A stretch of 64,000 nucleotides of DNA from Malania oleifera (Eukaryota; Streptophyta; Magnoliopsida; Santalales; Ximeniaceae), in assembly GCF_029873635.1 (NCBI RefSeq), contig NC_080420.1, forward strand, positions 120,722,719 to 120,786,718. Reading direction: 5' to 3'. Position 1 is the first letter of the stretch; every line of letters begins with the position of its first letter. The notes below the pieces were generated by a model. It saw only the letters and a list, made by a program, of their open reading frames with translations, made no database searches and was not told the DNA's origin. This document shows positions 46,396-56,453 of the stretch, in pieces. The position numbers and the translations under genes are program-made.

Positions 46396-46975
46396 AATTG
46401 TAACGACCCAAAAATTCATACCATTTTTTTCCTATATATATATATATAGACTACAAAATTTTATTACTTTGTTGCCCCTTATAAAATCTACTAAAATGTC
46501 TCTGTCCCAAAGTAGACACCGAGAATTCTTGTTCATAGAAACAAAACACCTAAGCAGCTGAAAACATAAATTACATCATCATAATTACAATACCAGAGTT
46601 TCAGTAATTTCCAAACATACATACATATCTCTCCAAGACCATTCACCAGATCTCTAGGAACATACTCAAGAATACATCTCCCAAAATCACTTACCTTACA
46701 AACAAGGTAATACAAGTGTCTCCTCTATCTCCGAACCTGATCTGCTCGTCTAGTTGGATCACCTTAAATGTTTATAAATACTAGGATGAGACAATTCTCA
46801 GTAAAACAAAATATGTTATTAACAGTGTGTCTCAAATGAGTTTTATATGCATAAATTATTTGTTAACTGTTCTGAATAACTGATATGACATTTAATATAA
46901 AAACATATCCACACTCACACCTATGTCATTTTAAAGTACAAGTTTCTGAGTTTTCTATTCAATCATACTTTTATC

Positions 46976-47016
<41 letters not shown>

Positions 47017-47846
47017 TTTTGAAATGGATAACTATATGTCATGATTTAACCCCTCATGACAGGGTTGTGCGGCTCGCGGGCTGAACTTAACACTGGCTGG
47101 CCTACTAGGATAAATCAACTAAAATCCTCTTTTGTCAGATTGGCCATCTCAACCTGAACTACCAGGGAGTCTTCGTCCCTCCCAAGGTACAATCGACTAC
47201 TCATAAATTCCACACTCTATCTGAGATGTGTGGTTGCACTCTGAACTAGCTACGGTACTGTGCTCTGTAATCTGATCTGGTCCCTCAAGGTCTGATATTA
47301 TATAATACTATTTAATATATCTTACTGTTTTACCATGATTCAGTAAAATTGTGTTAACCATAATGTTGTAATAAACTGATCTGTGTAAGCTGTAATATTT
47401 GTATGTTATGGTTCTGTAATATCTATATATCATGGTTCTATAATCTGAATATCATGGTACTGTGAAAACTGTATATCATAGTTCTGTATAACTGTGTAAA
47501 CTATAATTCTGATAACTATGTACATAAAACAGTATAATTTGTATGTCATGATTCTGTAAAAACTATATAATCGTAATTCTGTAAAAGTTATGTAGAATTA
47601 TGTACTATACCAATATTCTCATGCCACACAATAATTGAAACTCATTAAATATATAAAACTGTATTATTTCTTACTCTGAATCATTCAAAATCTTACTTTG
47701 GAAACCCATAATCATATGCTATATTTTACTGGTAAAAATCTCTAATTTAACTGGCGTAATATATTTCTCTTACCTGTTTAACTGAGATTCATTTATTATT
47801 TACTAATTCACGCCTACGGCGTTCGTGATTCCAAAGCCCTAAAATT

Positions 47847-47878
<32 letters not shown>

Positions 47879-48369
47879 TTCCTAGTCAATCAACATAATT
47901 TCTTAGAATAATTATCCAATTCACATCATTTCCGAACCGCATATTCATAATTTCTTAGACTATAAACTATTATCATCTTTACCTGAGTTCCTGAGGAAGC
48001 ACCTGTAGGGATCCTCAACCCATGCCTGCAGTGTTCGCAACTCCAAACCCTGAAACCATATCCACCCCAATTTAATCAACTCAAAATCCAGTATATTAAC
48101 ATCTAATACATTTCCTAGGTCCAGAAATACCTAATAACCTTGTAAGATCTAAAATAACTCACTTACCCTGATTTTGGGATGATGCCCAAGAACTCCAAAT
48201 TAACAATTTGTTTCGGCAATCTTGTAGAGAATTACCCCAGGATCATCGTGGTAACTTCTAATCATCGAAACGGGGTAAATCGAGGCCAGAATCGTTGAGA
48301 GAAGGTGGAGAAATTGAAACCTAGAGAGAGAAAACGGAGGGAGAAAGATTTCTTCGCCAAAAATATGAT

Positions 48370-48600
48370 TTTTCGCTATATATAGGCGGTTGTCCACGTG
48401 GCTTCGTCGATGAGACACGTGTACTCGTCAACAAGTCACAAAAGGGTATTCGTCGATGAAGATAATGAGTTTGTCGACAAACCCTTAATGACTTGATTTT
48501 TTTGCTCTCAGCATCTTCTCGTCGACGAATTACAGACGAGACACGTGTACTTCGTCGACGAGATCTAGAAGGACGTTCGTTGATGAGAACCTTGGGTGTT
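48370..48600 (-). promoter_or_regulatory. TCGTCGACGA cluster and TATA box, element J LTR
   Basis: Exact copies at 48519 and 48552, decayed ones at about 48405, 48425, 48453 and 48580. The minus-strand TATATATAGCG (about 48377) follows the cluster in the transcription direction. Confidence 0.7.
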
Positions 48601-48958
48601 GGGAATTAACAACAAATTCCTAAAACCTATGAGAAACAAAATAGAGAAAGAATACACGCCAAAGAAAAATCAATCACATGTACAAGACAGTATTTACATG
48701 GTTTGGAAATTTTGCCTACGTCCACGGAGTTGTAGGGATTTCACTATTATCAAAAAGAAAAATACAGAGAGTGCGGTGGTACAATGCTCTCTCTCTCTCT
48801 CACTCTCTCGCGAAGTGTGACCGCTTACCCTAATTACCGAAAAACAATTATTTTATATGCTGCACACAGGGTTCTAAATGGACTACAAAACAGGCCTAAA
48901 TCCTTAGCTCCATGGACTAAGCCTTAGGATAGAAATCTCTCATTAAAGAAAAGTTGGG
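48597..48958. mobile_element. Probable short insert inside LTR J
   Basis: Sequence collinear with the other LTRs breaks at about 48597 (TGTTGGGAATTAACAAC) and a CGTCAATGAATTC-type variant resumes at 48968. The insert has TTTACATGGTTTGGAAATTT and CCTACGTCCACGGAGTTG, phrases I associate with copia-type LTRs. The right end and TSD are not resolved. Confidence 0.4.
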
Positions 48959-49080
48959 TTATCATCGTCAATGAATTCCTACAGCGCTCCTTAATATAAT
49001 TTCTTTTCCTTCTTTTCTTTTCCTGTATTCTCCCTTTTTCCTTTATTATTTTATTGCTATTATTTTTTTGGGTCTCTACA

Positions 49081-49372
49081 TTATGGCTTACTAGTTTAGT
49101 CAAAGAGCTGGGATTACCAAAAGATGAAGTAGTGCTGCATTGTGATAGTCAGAGTGTCATTTACTTGACGAAGAATTAGATATACCATGCTAGAACCAAA
49201 CACATTGATGTGAGGTTTCACAGGGTTCGGGAATTGATTGCTTCGAGTGGGCTTGTGTTGGAAAAAATTCACACGTTTGAAAATGCAACGAATATTCTAA
49301 TGAAATTAGTTATTTCTGAGAAGTTTAAACATTGTTTGGACTTACTCCTTGTATCCAATTGATAGAAAGGAG
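49081..49372 (+). pseudogene. Ty1/copia RNase H fragment
   Basis: The plus frame reads L-V-K-E-L-G-L-P-K-D-E-V-V-L-H-C-D-S-Q-S-V-I-Y-L, then H-A-R-T-K-H-I-D-V-R-F-H-R-V-R-E-L-I and F-K-H-C-L-D-L, the C-terminal end of copia RNase H (C-D-S-Q-S and A-R-T-K-H-I-D are diagnostic). A TAG replaces the Gln of K-N-Q. The rest of the polyprotein is absent; the fragment begins exactly where LTR J ends. Confidence 0.9.
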
Positions 49373-49800
49373 ACAAAACCAACTGAATGGTTTCTTCTAA
49401 GGGGCGTATAATCGCCAAAGTGGAGATTATTATTTAAGGTGTGACTTATACTTTGGATTTCATAAACAAAGAAGGAAGAAAAATATAAGGGGGGCAACAT
49501 TGCAGGGACTCATCGACGAGTGCCCTGTCCTCGTCGATGAGTAGATCCCGAGAGCAGAAAAATGGGCTTGTCGACGAATGCCCTATTCTTTTCGACGAGT
49601 GTCCTTCTCTAGGTCGTCGATAAATCCCCTGTACTCATCCACGAGTGCGCCTAGGTTGCGAGCAGTTTTTTGAATTTTGAATTTGAACGTTGGTGTGGTT
49701 GGGTAATCAGAGGGAAACCTCCGAGAGACTGTTATATATGTCATTCTGGTTGTGTTTCATTTACTTGTTGTATTTATTCCATTGTGTTTCGTATTTATCC
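49373..49800 (+). repeat. Probable copia PPT and 3' LTR start carrying CGTCGACGA motifs
   Basis: GCCAAAGTGGAGA (about 49412-49424) is a copia-type polypurine tract after the RNase H stop. The following sequence starts TTATTATTTAAGG, where a copia LTR should begin. At 49509-49655 are CTCATCGACGAG, CTCGTCGATGAG, CTTGTCGACGAA, TTTTCGACGAG and CTCATCCACGAG, then TTATATATG at about 49731. The far end is not found. Confidence 0.5.
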
Positions 49801-50167
49801 CATCCATATCACAACATTAACTTTTATCCCATAAAAATTCTAAATTTGTAACTTTTAGATATTTATAAGAAAATTAAAACTAAAAATTAACTTTTTAAAA
49901 GGTAAAAAGAAAAAAAATTTACCATATGAGAGCTACAAAGAGTAAACATTTTTAGTAAGTGTAAGATAGAAGTTAAATTTTGAAACTTGAAAGTTAATTT
50001 ATAATTTTGTCGATTTAGTTGGTTTGGGCATCAATAGGTGGAGTTAATTATGCTAACTAAATATAAGAATATACCCTTTAAGATACGTCAATAATACAAG
50101 AAAATTTATCTTGTGATATGGATTTTAGGGTTCGATAGGTCATGGCAGTGTTTTGCAGTTTTAACCT
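49801..50167. other. AT-rich stretch, no gene seen
   Basis: No repeat ends or ORF. It may be the remainder of the copia LTR. Confidence 0.5.
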
Positions 50168-50480
50168 TTTTTTTTTTATTTTTTTTTTACGAAAAGCCCA
50201 ACTTTATTGATAGCCCCCACTTATGGCATAGAAAAACTGTGGTTACAAATAAGCCATAAGGGATTTACAAATAACTAACAAAACTAGCCTAGGCACCAAT
50301 ACCACAACTAGCCTATCAAAACCCGTATCATTTAACCAACTAAAACAAACTAAACATGTCCAAATGAATTCAAAACAAACAAACACAAACAAAAACAAGT
50401 TACCTACAAACTAAAGACAAATACCTACAAAACAAAAATCCGAGGAAAATACAAGAGAGCCAGAAGATGACAATTAAAGA
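50168..50480 (-). mobile_element. Polyadenylated retrosequence 3' end (LINE-like)
   Basis: In minus orientation the tract ends CAATAAAGTTGGGCTTTTCG followed by a long A run (the T run at 50168-50190), so it looks like a 5'-truncated retroposed transcript. The part TGTAACCACAG...GCCATAAGTGGGGG resembles the post-pol region of gypsy elements C and D (TGTAACCACGG...GCCATATGTGAGGG). The start and TSD are unresolved. Confidence 0.5.
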
Positions 50481-51230
50481 CGAAGGCTTGAAATACTTAT
50501 CTTATCCAATAATTGCATGTTGTAATTACTTATACGAGTCATATATATTATTAGTTTTGTTTTATTTGGTTCTTTTGGTTTTTAAATAAAAAATCGAACT
50601 AATAATTTTGGTCATTTTTAGATTTCTACATCAAAACAATTGACATAAAAAATTGGTCGATTTAGTATGGATCAAAATAGTTTGGCCAATTTTGTCAATT
50701 TGGATCCCTTACACTCTTAGCAAACATTCTAATGAAATAAAATTTCAGACTTGCAAGATAATACTTTGACTTGAGTGTTAAAAATAACTTAATCTATTTG
50801 CACAATCACTAGATAAAAGTAAGTTACCTGTGACGATCAACATATTCAAGAACATAACAAAAGTTAAAAATCGTCATGACTTCAAACTTTATATAGATAT
50901 AGAAGCGCACATGCTCTTTTTTATCTTTGTTCAAAGTAATAATATTAATTCCATTAATAAAATGATATTTAGTTGAATAACTTATTCGGAATGTCCGAGA
51001 TTGTTTTGAAATAAAAAAATAGTTGTTTATATTTGTAATCCAAATAATTTAATTTTAAAGTTTTAAGTTCAATAGAAAATTCAAATTCAAATTTAAGATC
51101 AACTTCAAAGCATTAGTTGAGTTGAATTTGACTAAAGTTGAGTATAATTAGGTCTATTTGTGATTAGATTTGTTTCATTATTAGTGCTTAACACCTACAT
51201 TAACCATTAATTATTAAAGTAAGAAGATCT
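50481..51230. other. AT-rich intergenic sequence, no gene seen
   Basis: No recognisable ORF, repeat boundary or motif. Confidence 0.55.
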
Positions 51231-51232
51231 AG

Positions 51233-51450
51233 TGCTTGAGCCCTCGGGCATAAGCTCGAGTGGTAAGGATGGATGTCCAAGGGCCGCTTGGCGGTAGAAC
51301 GGGGGTTCGAACCCTGCCATTCCGAGTGCATATCCGCGATTCATCCTTGCATGTGTGGAAGGCACCGTTTGTACAGGCGTAGGACTAGTCCGAAGGAGCG
51401 GGGTGGCACCCAATGATCCCGGGACACCCCCACATGGCTTAGAAAAATCC
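51233..51450 (+). mobile_element. tRNA-derived SINE
   Basis: A GC-rich island in AT-rich DNA, with an A-box-like TAAGCTCGAGTGG (51251-51263) and a B-box GGTTCGAAC (51304-51312), the split pol III promoter of tRNA-derived SINEs. The body continues through GGTGGCACCCAATGATCCCG. The end is uncertain. The opposite-strand open frame here is a shadow. Confidence 0.7.
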
Positions 51451-51792
51451 CAACCCCATATTAACTTTTAGTCAAAATAAATAAAAATCCAACCTAAAAC
51501 TCGATATTTATTCACCTATAACATCCTAAATTAAGCTCCATAGAAAATTTGAACAACAATTAAAAATTTCGCTACTATTTAATCGTATTTGCTTGTAACT
51601 TAAGACAATTTATAGTAGATACTCTACCAGGAGTACACTAACTTGTTACTAAATAAACTAATAATTAATTTTTTCATATTTATTCTCCAATCTATCATCT
51701 ACAAGGGGCAAGATGAGGATAAGGATTTGTATGAATTTTATTTTAAGTATGAAAGCGTTGTTGAACTTAGTTGCAAAACTTCGATAACACAA

Positions 51793-52406
51793 TGTTGGAA
51801 ATTTATATAGATAATTAATTAAGTATTAAGTTATATCTTAACTTATTAATGAATATATAAAGGCACATTAACTAAAGTCAAGTGTTTTATTTATTGGTTT
51901 GTAAGATAAAATAACCAAAGTTATGTATCTATGATGATTAATGAAAATTTTCCTAATCGATATACATTGAAATAATGAAGATGCATTGGCTAAAGTCATG
52001 AATCTCCTTAGTTAATGTATTTTATTAAAAAAATTATCATATTTAACTCATGTACATCCATCTTGGAGGAAGAGAAGGACCATTTGTGACTTTTTGATGG
52101 ATTGAGTTACTTATGAATTTTTATATAATGGGCTCTTGGTCCCTCTAACCATTCAATCAAGTTTAGTAGAATCTCCATCATTAAACCAACCATAAGAGTA
52201 AGTAAGGGGAGAGTAGATCAAGTAGTTTTCTGTATGATAGATATTTGATCAACAGTAATTAGAGGGAAAGAATAGTTAAGTACATTGAAGTTCGGTTGTC
52301 TCGGTGGAAATGGAATGAGGTTTATCTTGAATTACATTTCTTATTCTTTCTTCATTACACTTCATAAAATAAGCTAAAGATATTTCTTATGAAAATTTTC
52401 TAAGAT
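51793..52406 (+). repeat. Element N 5' LTR
   Basis: About 614 bp. The segment 51955-52075 recurs at 54484-54600 (CATTGAAATAATG, TAAAGTCATGAATCTCC, CATGTACAT(C/T)CATCTT), which identifies the LTR pair. Confidence 0.7.
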
Positions 52407-52865
52407 GTGGTATTAGAGAATAAGTTTAAAGCTTATTTATGATCCTATAAGAGTTGTTTCACATATAAGGATACTTTCGTGTATAATTAACCTTTATGTT
52501 TTTTAACAAATTGATAGTCACAAAAGTGACATCCAAATAATATGATTCCAATAGGATAAAAAGGAAGTAAAGGTTTTAATTTCATAATGGATACTCATAA
52601 CCAGAGGTATTATGTCTATCCTTTAGTTTAATGAAGCTATAGCCGACACCGGCAAAGCCAACAAATTTTCATTTTTTTCCCCTTATTTCAAAGAAAGAGT
52701 TGGATTTTTTTAAAAAAAAATTCTCGCACCACATTTAATATATTTCTTGAGTTTGGTTGATTAAATACTTTTAAATGGGAAAAAAAGTTCTTATGGTATT
52801 AAAGTCGGTCAGGTGTTGTGGAGTGAATCAATGACCTGACATTATCTAATAATCCAAAATATGGA

Positions 52866-52991
52866 TATGATGATGCACTAGATTGTTTAATGTAAGTATA
52901 ATTTAATGTCACATTAAGTTTTTTAAGATATGATGATGCACTAGATTGTTTAATGTAAGTATAATTAAATGTCACATTAAGTTTTTTAATA
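52866..52991. repeat. 63-bp tandem duplication
   Basis: TATGATGATGCACTAGATTG through CACATTAAGTTTTTTAA occurs twice, with one base difference, inside element N. Confidence 0.95.
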
Positions 52992-53460
52992 ACTCTTGGA
53001 ATGTTTTTAAATTCCTACTTCAAATTCATTTTTAATCTTATTTAATATTCCAAAGTTGAAGGGTTCCTATTTCAGAATTAAATGAAATAAATTCTTATTA
53101 TGTTAGAATTTTAGACTTAGATCTATGTATCTATGTTGGTAAAATTCAAAAGGCGATTGACAAGTTTGACTCAGGAGATAGGTCTTATGAAAGTTGTAAG
53201 TGTTCTAATTATGTTAATTAGGAATAATTTCAATTTTTGATAAGACATAATCAGATATGTTAATGACAACTTTGATTGTAAAGAAATACGATGGGATTAA
53301 TGGTGTGCCATAATAGAAACTAATGTGTAGATAAAGGAAATTTGCACATGGGTTTGAACAAGCTTCCCACCAATAGTTTCTTAAATTTCATTCCGTTATT
53401 TCCATTGATTCATAGGAAATGATGTTAATGAAATCAGTGAGAGCAAATTTGTAATTTTTT

Positions 53461-53461
53461 A

Positions 53462-53508
<47 letters not shown>
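53461..53508. repeat. (ATT)n microsatellite
   Basis: About 15 ATT units followed by short ATGT repeats, inside element N. Confidence 0.95.
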
Positions 53509-53512
<4 letters not shown>

Positions 53513-54483
53513 GTATGTATGTATGTACGAATGGTATACTACTCACTAGTAATGATCTTTGTTTATTACATGAAACTAAAGAATTTTCTTTAAGAACTTT
53601 GGAATGAAAGACATATATATGAGATGTCTCATTAAGTAACACATTAAAATTTACCATGATAGATTTAAGAGAAATTGGAGTTCTCTCTAAAAATCTATCT
53701 TTAAAATTTTTTTGAAAGGTTTTAATATTTATAGTCTCTATCGTAAAAAAGCTATAGATACTAATTAAAAATCATTTTTTTTTTTGTCATTGAAAGTGAA
53801 TGAAAGTAAATGAAAAGTATTCCATATGCATTTACAGTTGGAAGCATAAATTATACTCATGTACTTGCACCAATATTCATTATGCATTGGAAGATGAAAT
53901 TATGCCAAGATCTCCTAAGAAATTAGGTTGAAAAAATTCATTTTGGGACTTTGTATAATGGATTCTTTTTCAAGATCCATCAAAGCATTTTCGATGATTT
54001 TTTTTTCTCAAAAAATAACAATTGTGAAAGTCAAAACACATATAGTTGAGACATCTTGTTGATATATAGAGAGAGGGTGTGAAATAAAAGGTGTTGATAG
54101 TAAACTCATTAATTAAATTATTATTGTCTGAATGAATGCATAATGAGCATGTGAATTCAATGGGCTTAACTTATGTCTTAAAATTTGTATATGTGCACAT
54201 TATTAAAAAAAATGAAAGATGATGATAAGTGATTATGGTATTTTTGACATTATCGTGGGACCATATGAACATAAAGGAATAGTTAATATTTTCCTCATCA
54301 TGACTTATCTACATAAATGTCAATGGTGTCATACACAGAAGGAATTATGTTAGATAGTTGGCATAAAACCATTGTGATCCACATTAGTAATTTGTTTAGT
54401 TAAGTGTATAGTGAATATTAATCAAATTAAATGATATGTGATTCTTGATGTGATCATTCAATCAAGTGGGAGAATAAAAAAAA

Positions 54484-54611
54484 TTCCCAATCAAGATGCA
54501 TTGAAATAATGGAGATGCATTGACTAAAGTCATGAATCTCCCTAATTAATGTATCGATAAGGAATATGTTATATTTAATCCATGTACATTCATCTTAGAG
54601 TAAAATAAATA
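54484..54611 (+). repeat. Element N 3' LTR, truncated at both ends
   Basis: Matches 51955-52075. It starts mid-LTR right after the PPT and ends where LTR K begins (TGTAGAGACTCG at 54612). Confidence 0.7.
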
Positions 54612-54953
54612 TGTAGAGACTCGAACCCGAAAAATAAGGAAAATTAAATAAGAAAGGAAAATTTTCAAAAATAAACAGGAGGCTTTGTTGACGAGGTCCA
54701 GGTTCTCATCGACAAAATCTCATCGACGAAGGCCCTTATGTAGTTTGTTGCCAAAATTTAGAGTCTTGTTAACGAAGAGATCCAGAGCGGCAAAAAATAT
54801 CAAGTTTAGGGTTTGTCGATGAAACCCTTCTTTCGTCAACGAACGACCTTATGTAGCTCGTCGATGAAGGTGTCATTTCGTCGACGAATTTGACTGGGTC
54901 AAGAGTATATAAATAGGATTTTTGTTTGGTTCTTCATTAAGAAAGCTAAATCT

Positions 54954-54996
<43 letters not shown>

Positions 54997-55572
54997 GAAC
55001 CACGAACCATACTCTCCCTCTTCGGTTTCTTCTCCATTCGTCGCCTGAATTGACGATCGGAAGTTACCACAAGAATCAGGGAGCGAATATCTACAATCCT
55101 AGTGGAGTAGATTCTTGATCTCGGGATCTAAAAACAACTATTTTCGGTTATATAAAGAATGAATGTTTTCTGTGAACACCAATGTAAGTTACCCATACAC
55201 TGATATTAACTTGATCACTCTTACTGAGAAGTGTCTAACCCCAATATACAAATTATCTTTTCAGGAAATAACAGGTATCGTGCTTAGTAGCGTAAGGGGG
55301 GGGGGGGTGAAAGTTAGAATAGTTTTTTTGGGAAGATCTGTATAATCTTAGGTGTATGTAAGTTATGTTGTAAGTTAATGGACATGTTTTATGTTGTAAT
55401 ATGGATGTTTGGGAAACCTTTATGTATGAAAGAACTTAGAACTCTGGTAATATATATATATGGAGAATGTTTCATTACTTCCGCTGCATGTTTATTGTTA
55501 TGAGATGGTATCAGGTACACAGACGTCACTAAAGTAGCACCCCAGGCCTTTGTGGTTGGTCGGGGCGTCACA
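54612..55572 (+). repeat. Element K 5' LTR, internally deleted
   Basis: 961 bp against 1.9-2.6 kb for the related LTRs. U3 with palindromes, TATA and the near-R block CTTACTGAGAAGTGTCTAACCC are present, but the long stretch between leader and near-R block (around 55160) is missing. A G8-10 run sits at about 55298-55307. Confidence 0.8.
54680..54915 (+). promoter_or_regulatory. TCGTCGACGA cluster and TATA box, element K LTR
   Basis: One exact copy (54878) and many decayed copies (CTCATCGACAAA, CTCATCGACGAAG, TTCGTCAACGAA, CTCGTCGATGAAG). AGTATATAAATAGG lies at about 54904-54917, followed by a CT microsatellite (54954-54994). Confidence 0.75.
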
Positions 55573-55574
55573 GG

Positions 55575-55586
55575 TGGTATCAGAGC
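55575..55586 (+). promoter_or_regulatory. Primer-binding site of element K
   Basis: TGGTATCAGAGC, two bases after the LTR; exact tRNA-iMet-type PBS. Confidence 0.92.
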
Positions 55587-56020
55587 CTAGGTTTTCTAGG
55601 TTCTGCAGACTTTGTCAGTAATAATTACCAAAGTATAGGTTGAGATAAGTTAAGGATAAGAATGGGTAAGATAAGTCGAGTTTTAGACTGGAAGCTTAGG
55701 AACGGTGATCTTTCGACGGTCTTCTGTGCTTTTCCTGGAATGACAATTGTAGGAAAGCCACGGTAAATCCATCGATAGTTTCTTTTTTAGGTTAAGGAAC
55801 AGGAGCTCGGAAACTTAGGTTGGGAACGATAGGTTGGAAAAGTATGTATATAGTGTCAGCTTCATGATTAGGGGTCGATACCTTGACAGTTTTGTAATAG
55901 TAATGTATAAGTGATTTCTTTAAACTACAAATTGGTATGCTTTCGCTATTAGTCATACCATACTTGTATCGACCTTGATAAATATGGAATTTCTAAGTCA
56001 GTTTCTATCCTATCTTCAGG

Positions 56021-56453
56021 ATGGAACCCTGGGGAAAGGAGGTCATGTCTAGAGGGGACAATCATGTGGATGCCTCCAGCAAAGATGACATTGAGGTCTT
56101 GGTTGTGCTACGCAGTATAGCACGCCAGAATAGGAAGGAAATCCCAAGGGATTCTCGTGAACATGGTCAACTAGCGGCTGATAGAGGCTGCATGTTCCAG
56201 CAGTTTTCTCGGATGAACTCACCAGCATTCTTGAGAGGACCGAACTCGATTACGGCGGAAGACTGGATTCAGGAGATGGAGGAACTGTTGGGGGTGCTGG
56301 AATGCACAGAGGAGCAGAAAGCGAGGTTTTACACCTCTAAACTGGTGGGAGAGGTAGAACTATGGTGGAGATCGGCTAAACTGGTGGAGGAACAACGGCC
56401 AGGGTATGCATTTGTTACCTGGAGTCGTTTCAGGGAAGTCTTCTTTAGCAGTG
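56021..56453 (+). pseudogene. gag: Element K gag, cut by element M
   Basis: ATG at 56021 opens M-E-P-W-G-K-E and stays open for about 145 codons without a stop, the best-preserved gag N-terminus in the window. Blocks: F-S-R-M-N-S-P-A-F-L, A-E-D-W-I-Q-E-M-E-E-L-L, E-Q-K-A-R-F-Y, W-W-R-S-A and W-S-R-F-R-E-V-F-F. It ends where F-F-x-x-Y-F-P should follow, because LTR M (TGTGATGACCC) is inserted there. Confidence 0.88.

Larger units (their letters stand above)
46110..49080 (-). mobile_element. Gypsy element J, minus strand: 5' LTR, PBS and leader only
   Basis: The LTR 46399-49080 starts TGTAACGACCC and ends GGTCTCTACA (plus-strand reading). Next to it is the PBS, and then a leader (46395 down to about 46115) that matches the A and D leaders (GATAGTTTACCATGATTTTCC, GAATCGTCACC). 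The element is cut off before gag, so neither the 3' LTR nor a TSD can be identified. It abuts a copia RNase H fragment at 49081. Confidence 0.8.
46399..49080 (-). repeat. Element J 5' LTR with internal insert
   Basis: About 2.7 kb. It contains GTGTGTCTCAAATGAG (near-R block), a long TA microsatellite (46979-47013), the GGATAACTATATGTCATGATTTAACCCC block shared with element A's LTR, and a palindrome cluster. Two similar stretches (47770-47850 and 47970-48060, both with TTACCTG and a GCCT(A/G)C(G/A)G(C/T)GTTCG core) look like a local duplication. Confidence 0.78.
51793..54611 (+). mobile_element. Decayed Ty1/copia-type element N without coding region
   Basis: The 5' LTR (51793 to about 52406) starts TGTTGGAA, followed by the PBS TGGTATTAGAG (52408-52418). 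About 2.0 kb of internal sequence has no recognisable gag or pol. A PPT (CAAGTGGGAGAA, about 54463-54475) precedes a 3' LTR piece (to 54611) that matches the 5' LTR from the GATGCATTGAAATAATGGAG block on. Its first ~160 bp are missing, and its rest is cut off by element K. It is either LARD-like (never coding) or decayed beyond recognition. Confidence 0.72.

Noticed and set aside
51251..51312. Functional tRNA gene
   Set aside because: A and B boxes are present, but the sequence does not close an acceptor stem or anticodon arm and has a long SINE body; the same holds for 60231-60286.
51207..51413. 68-codon minus-strand open frame
   Set aside because: Covers the SINE; GC-rich tRNA-like sequence is open by chance.
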